From Chionis minor (lineage: Eukaryota > Chordata > Aves > Charadriiformes > Chionididae), in the NCBI GenBank assembly GCA_013398295.1, contig VZSF01007785.1, forward strand, positions 186,001 through 250,000: a DNA stretch of 64,000 nt. The letters run 5' to 3'. The translations under genes and the position numbers were made by a program. This document shows positions 62,377 to 64,000 of this stretch, in pieces (position 1 is the stretch's first letter; the number at the start of each line of letters is the position of its first letter). A model generated the notes under the pieces. The model did no database searches. It was not told the origin of the DNA and saw nothing but the letters and a program-made list of their open reading frames with translations.

Positions 62377-64000
62377 AGTGGCGTGCTGATTCAAGGGCAG
62401 TCCTGTGAGAGCAGGCAGGTGCATGTAAAGAGCTGTGAAAAACCATGATGGTAATGGGTATTGTCACTCTGCTCTTGCCCTGAAGAAATGATGTGGAATG
62501 GAAGTGCAGTGTGAATTTTCCTGGAGGTAACATGAAGCTCATTCAAACTGAGCTCCATCTGCAGCTTGGTGAGCCTTATGTGGCAGGGTGCTTTCTCTTG
62601 CATTCATATCTTGCATTTTCACAGGTATTCAGTACAAATGAGATTCGTTCCTCTGTTTCAATTACTTTAGTATTTTGCTTTTTGTAGCCATCGTTCAAAG
62701 AAAAAAGAAAAAAAAAAAAGATAGTTATCCTTAAATCAGTGGATTGAGAACCAGGAAACTGGAACCAGTCCCTGACTTTGCCACTGTGACCGTGTGTGGC
62801 TCTGGGAAGTCTTGTCAATTTTTTATACCTTAGTTCTCCATCTGTAGCATGAGTGTGACGCTACCTCCTTCGTCTCTCTCCTGTATGTAAACTTGAATCT
62901 AAGTGTTCAGATTTAGAGAGAGGTGACAGTCTAAATTAGAAGTTCCACAGGCTTCTTAAAGTAAATTGTATTCCTGTGTTTTCTTCATGTAGGATATTCA
63001 CAAACAGTTAATGTGTTATAAATAACGAGACCAGCCAACAGCAATGAAGAATATATGCTACGCTGGCTCTTCCTGCTAAGAGTAGAGGTGGTTTATTGAG
63101 GGGAAGTGGGTAGAAATGAGGTTTTAGTGCCTCCTCTTGACTGAAGAGTCAGAATCCAGACCAGGCTGGATTCCATGGTAGGAATTTGTCATGCATGGAG
63201 CACTGAGGTGTGACATGCCCTTTTTTTCTACAGCTGAAATGGGATTTAGGTGCTCCTAGAAAGTAGTGCATACAAAAAGTACTTCCCACTAGTTACTGTC
63301 ATCTGAAGCAAACAGTCTGACAGCTGACTCAAATATGAGTATTCTATTTTATGTTCCTTGACTAGCATCTCATGAATACTGTATCGAAGATGCCATCTGA
63401 GTCCTCTGGATATTTATAACTTAAATTTGGGTAAAATCCTGAGAGATTTGATCTTGCTTAAGCTGGGCTCCATTGGCTAGGTAGGTGTCGTTCCCAGCTC
63501 ACCCAGAGGAAAACAAAGCCACACAGATTTTTATATACTATAATTGCACATAGACTTTGTGTTCATTTTGCCTGAGGACAATTCAGTTTTAATCTCTTAC
63601 TGAGTAAGCTCAAAATAAAAATAAAAATAACAGTTCTAAATACCAGGGCTTCTATCGCAAAGTCGCTGAGTGAAGAGCTGTCATGTTACATTAAGAGCAC
63701 AGTTACTGCAGCTGATTACTTCATATAGTATATTTGCCAGTCTGTCTCCTGTGTAATCATGAGGAATGCATTGACTTAAGAATAGCTGGGCATAAATAAG
63801 TTCTGAAAAAGTCTGGGAGACAACTGAAAGTTGCTGCCATGATCCGTAGTGTGGAGAAATGTGCCAGAGCTATCAGAAAAATATTATCTTTTCATAATGT
63901 ATTCCAAAAGATACAGACCAGAATCCCAAGAATGCTTTAAAATATTTGGATAGAAAATTGGCACAAGTAGTAACACTTACTTAAGCCAGGGTTAATAGGC
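62377..64000. other. Unique non-coding sequence
   Basis: Apart from the MIR at 62745, this holds an A-rich stretch at 62699-62719 and a short (AAAAT)n run at 63612-63630. No exon is recognised up to the end of the window. Confidence 0.55.
62745..62875 (-). mobile_element. MIR-type SINE remnant, well preserved
   Basis: The plus strand reads in reverse-MIR order. 'ccctgactttgccactgtga' at 62770 stands for 'cggctctgccacttactagc'. 'tctgggaagtcttgtcaatt' at 62801 stands for 'ccttgggcaagtcacttaac', and 'ccttagttctccatctgtag' at 62828 for 'cctcagtttcctcatctgta'. 'tgacgctacctcc' then stands for 'tagtacctacctc'. Four words in order at the correct spacing make this one of the clearest MIRs here. Confidence 0.72.

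Overview
This is a window of vertebrate nuclear DNA, most likely from a bird. Seven 5'-truncated CR1 LINE 3' ends are present; those whose tail is clear end in the short tandem ATTCTATGA/ATTCTGTGA-type repeat that CR1 uses instead of a poly(A) tail. By the boundaries given here they total about 2.5 kb, or about 4% of the window, a typical avian load. Crocodilians and turtles also carry CR1, so the species is not fixed. There are also several old MIR-type SINE remnants of amniote age. There are no operons, no intact transposase or reverse transcriptase, no tRNA or rRNA gene, no CRISPR array, and no open frame long enough to stand as a gene.

Layout. 1-4657: unique AT-rich sequence with one weak exon-like segment. 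4658-5044: CR1. 5045-13483: unique sequence with a MIR at 9530-9668. 13484-13670: very short CR1. 13905-14030: probable MIR. 15010-15173: two palindromes followed by a 21-bp tandem repeat. 19145-19580: two MIR remnants. 22001-22368: CR1. 22650-24385: two MIRs. 26229-27000: purine-rich block. 28531-29050: longest CR1. 34374-34734: the only CR1 on the minus strand. 35295-35400: MIR. 35601-35660: 25-N gap beside a poly(C) tract. 38782-39094: CR1 of a different subfamily. 46411-46813: CR1 with a 10-bp deletion. 50216-50412: the best exon-like segment. 54139-55875 and 60642-62376: a 1,735-bp direct duplication. 62745-62875: well-preserved MIR.

No genes can be shown to act together. The window reads as intergenic or long-intron DNA. 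Exons of a larger gene could be hidden in it, but none is proven from the sequence alone.

The most striking structure is the duplication. The 54140 copy and the 60642 copy appear, by reading, to differ at one base in 1,735. The first copy is bounded on both sides by a single N placed exactly at the ends of identity. This points first to an assembly error (the same contig placed twice). A 7-bp direct repeat outside the two Ns keeps a real recent insertion possible. All comparisons were made by eye, without database searches.
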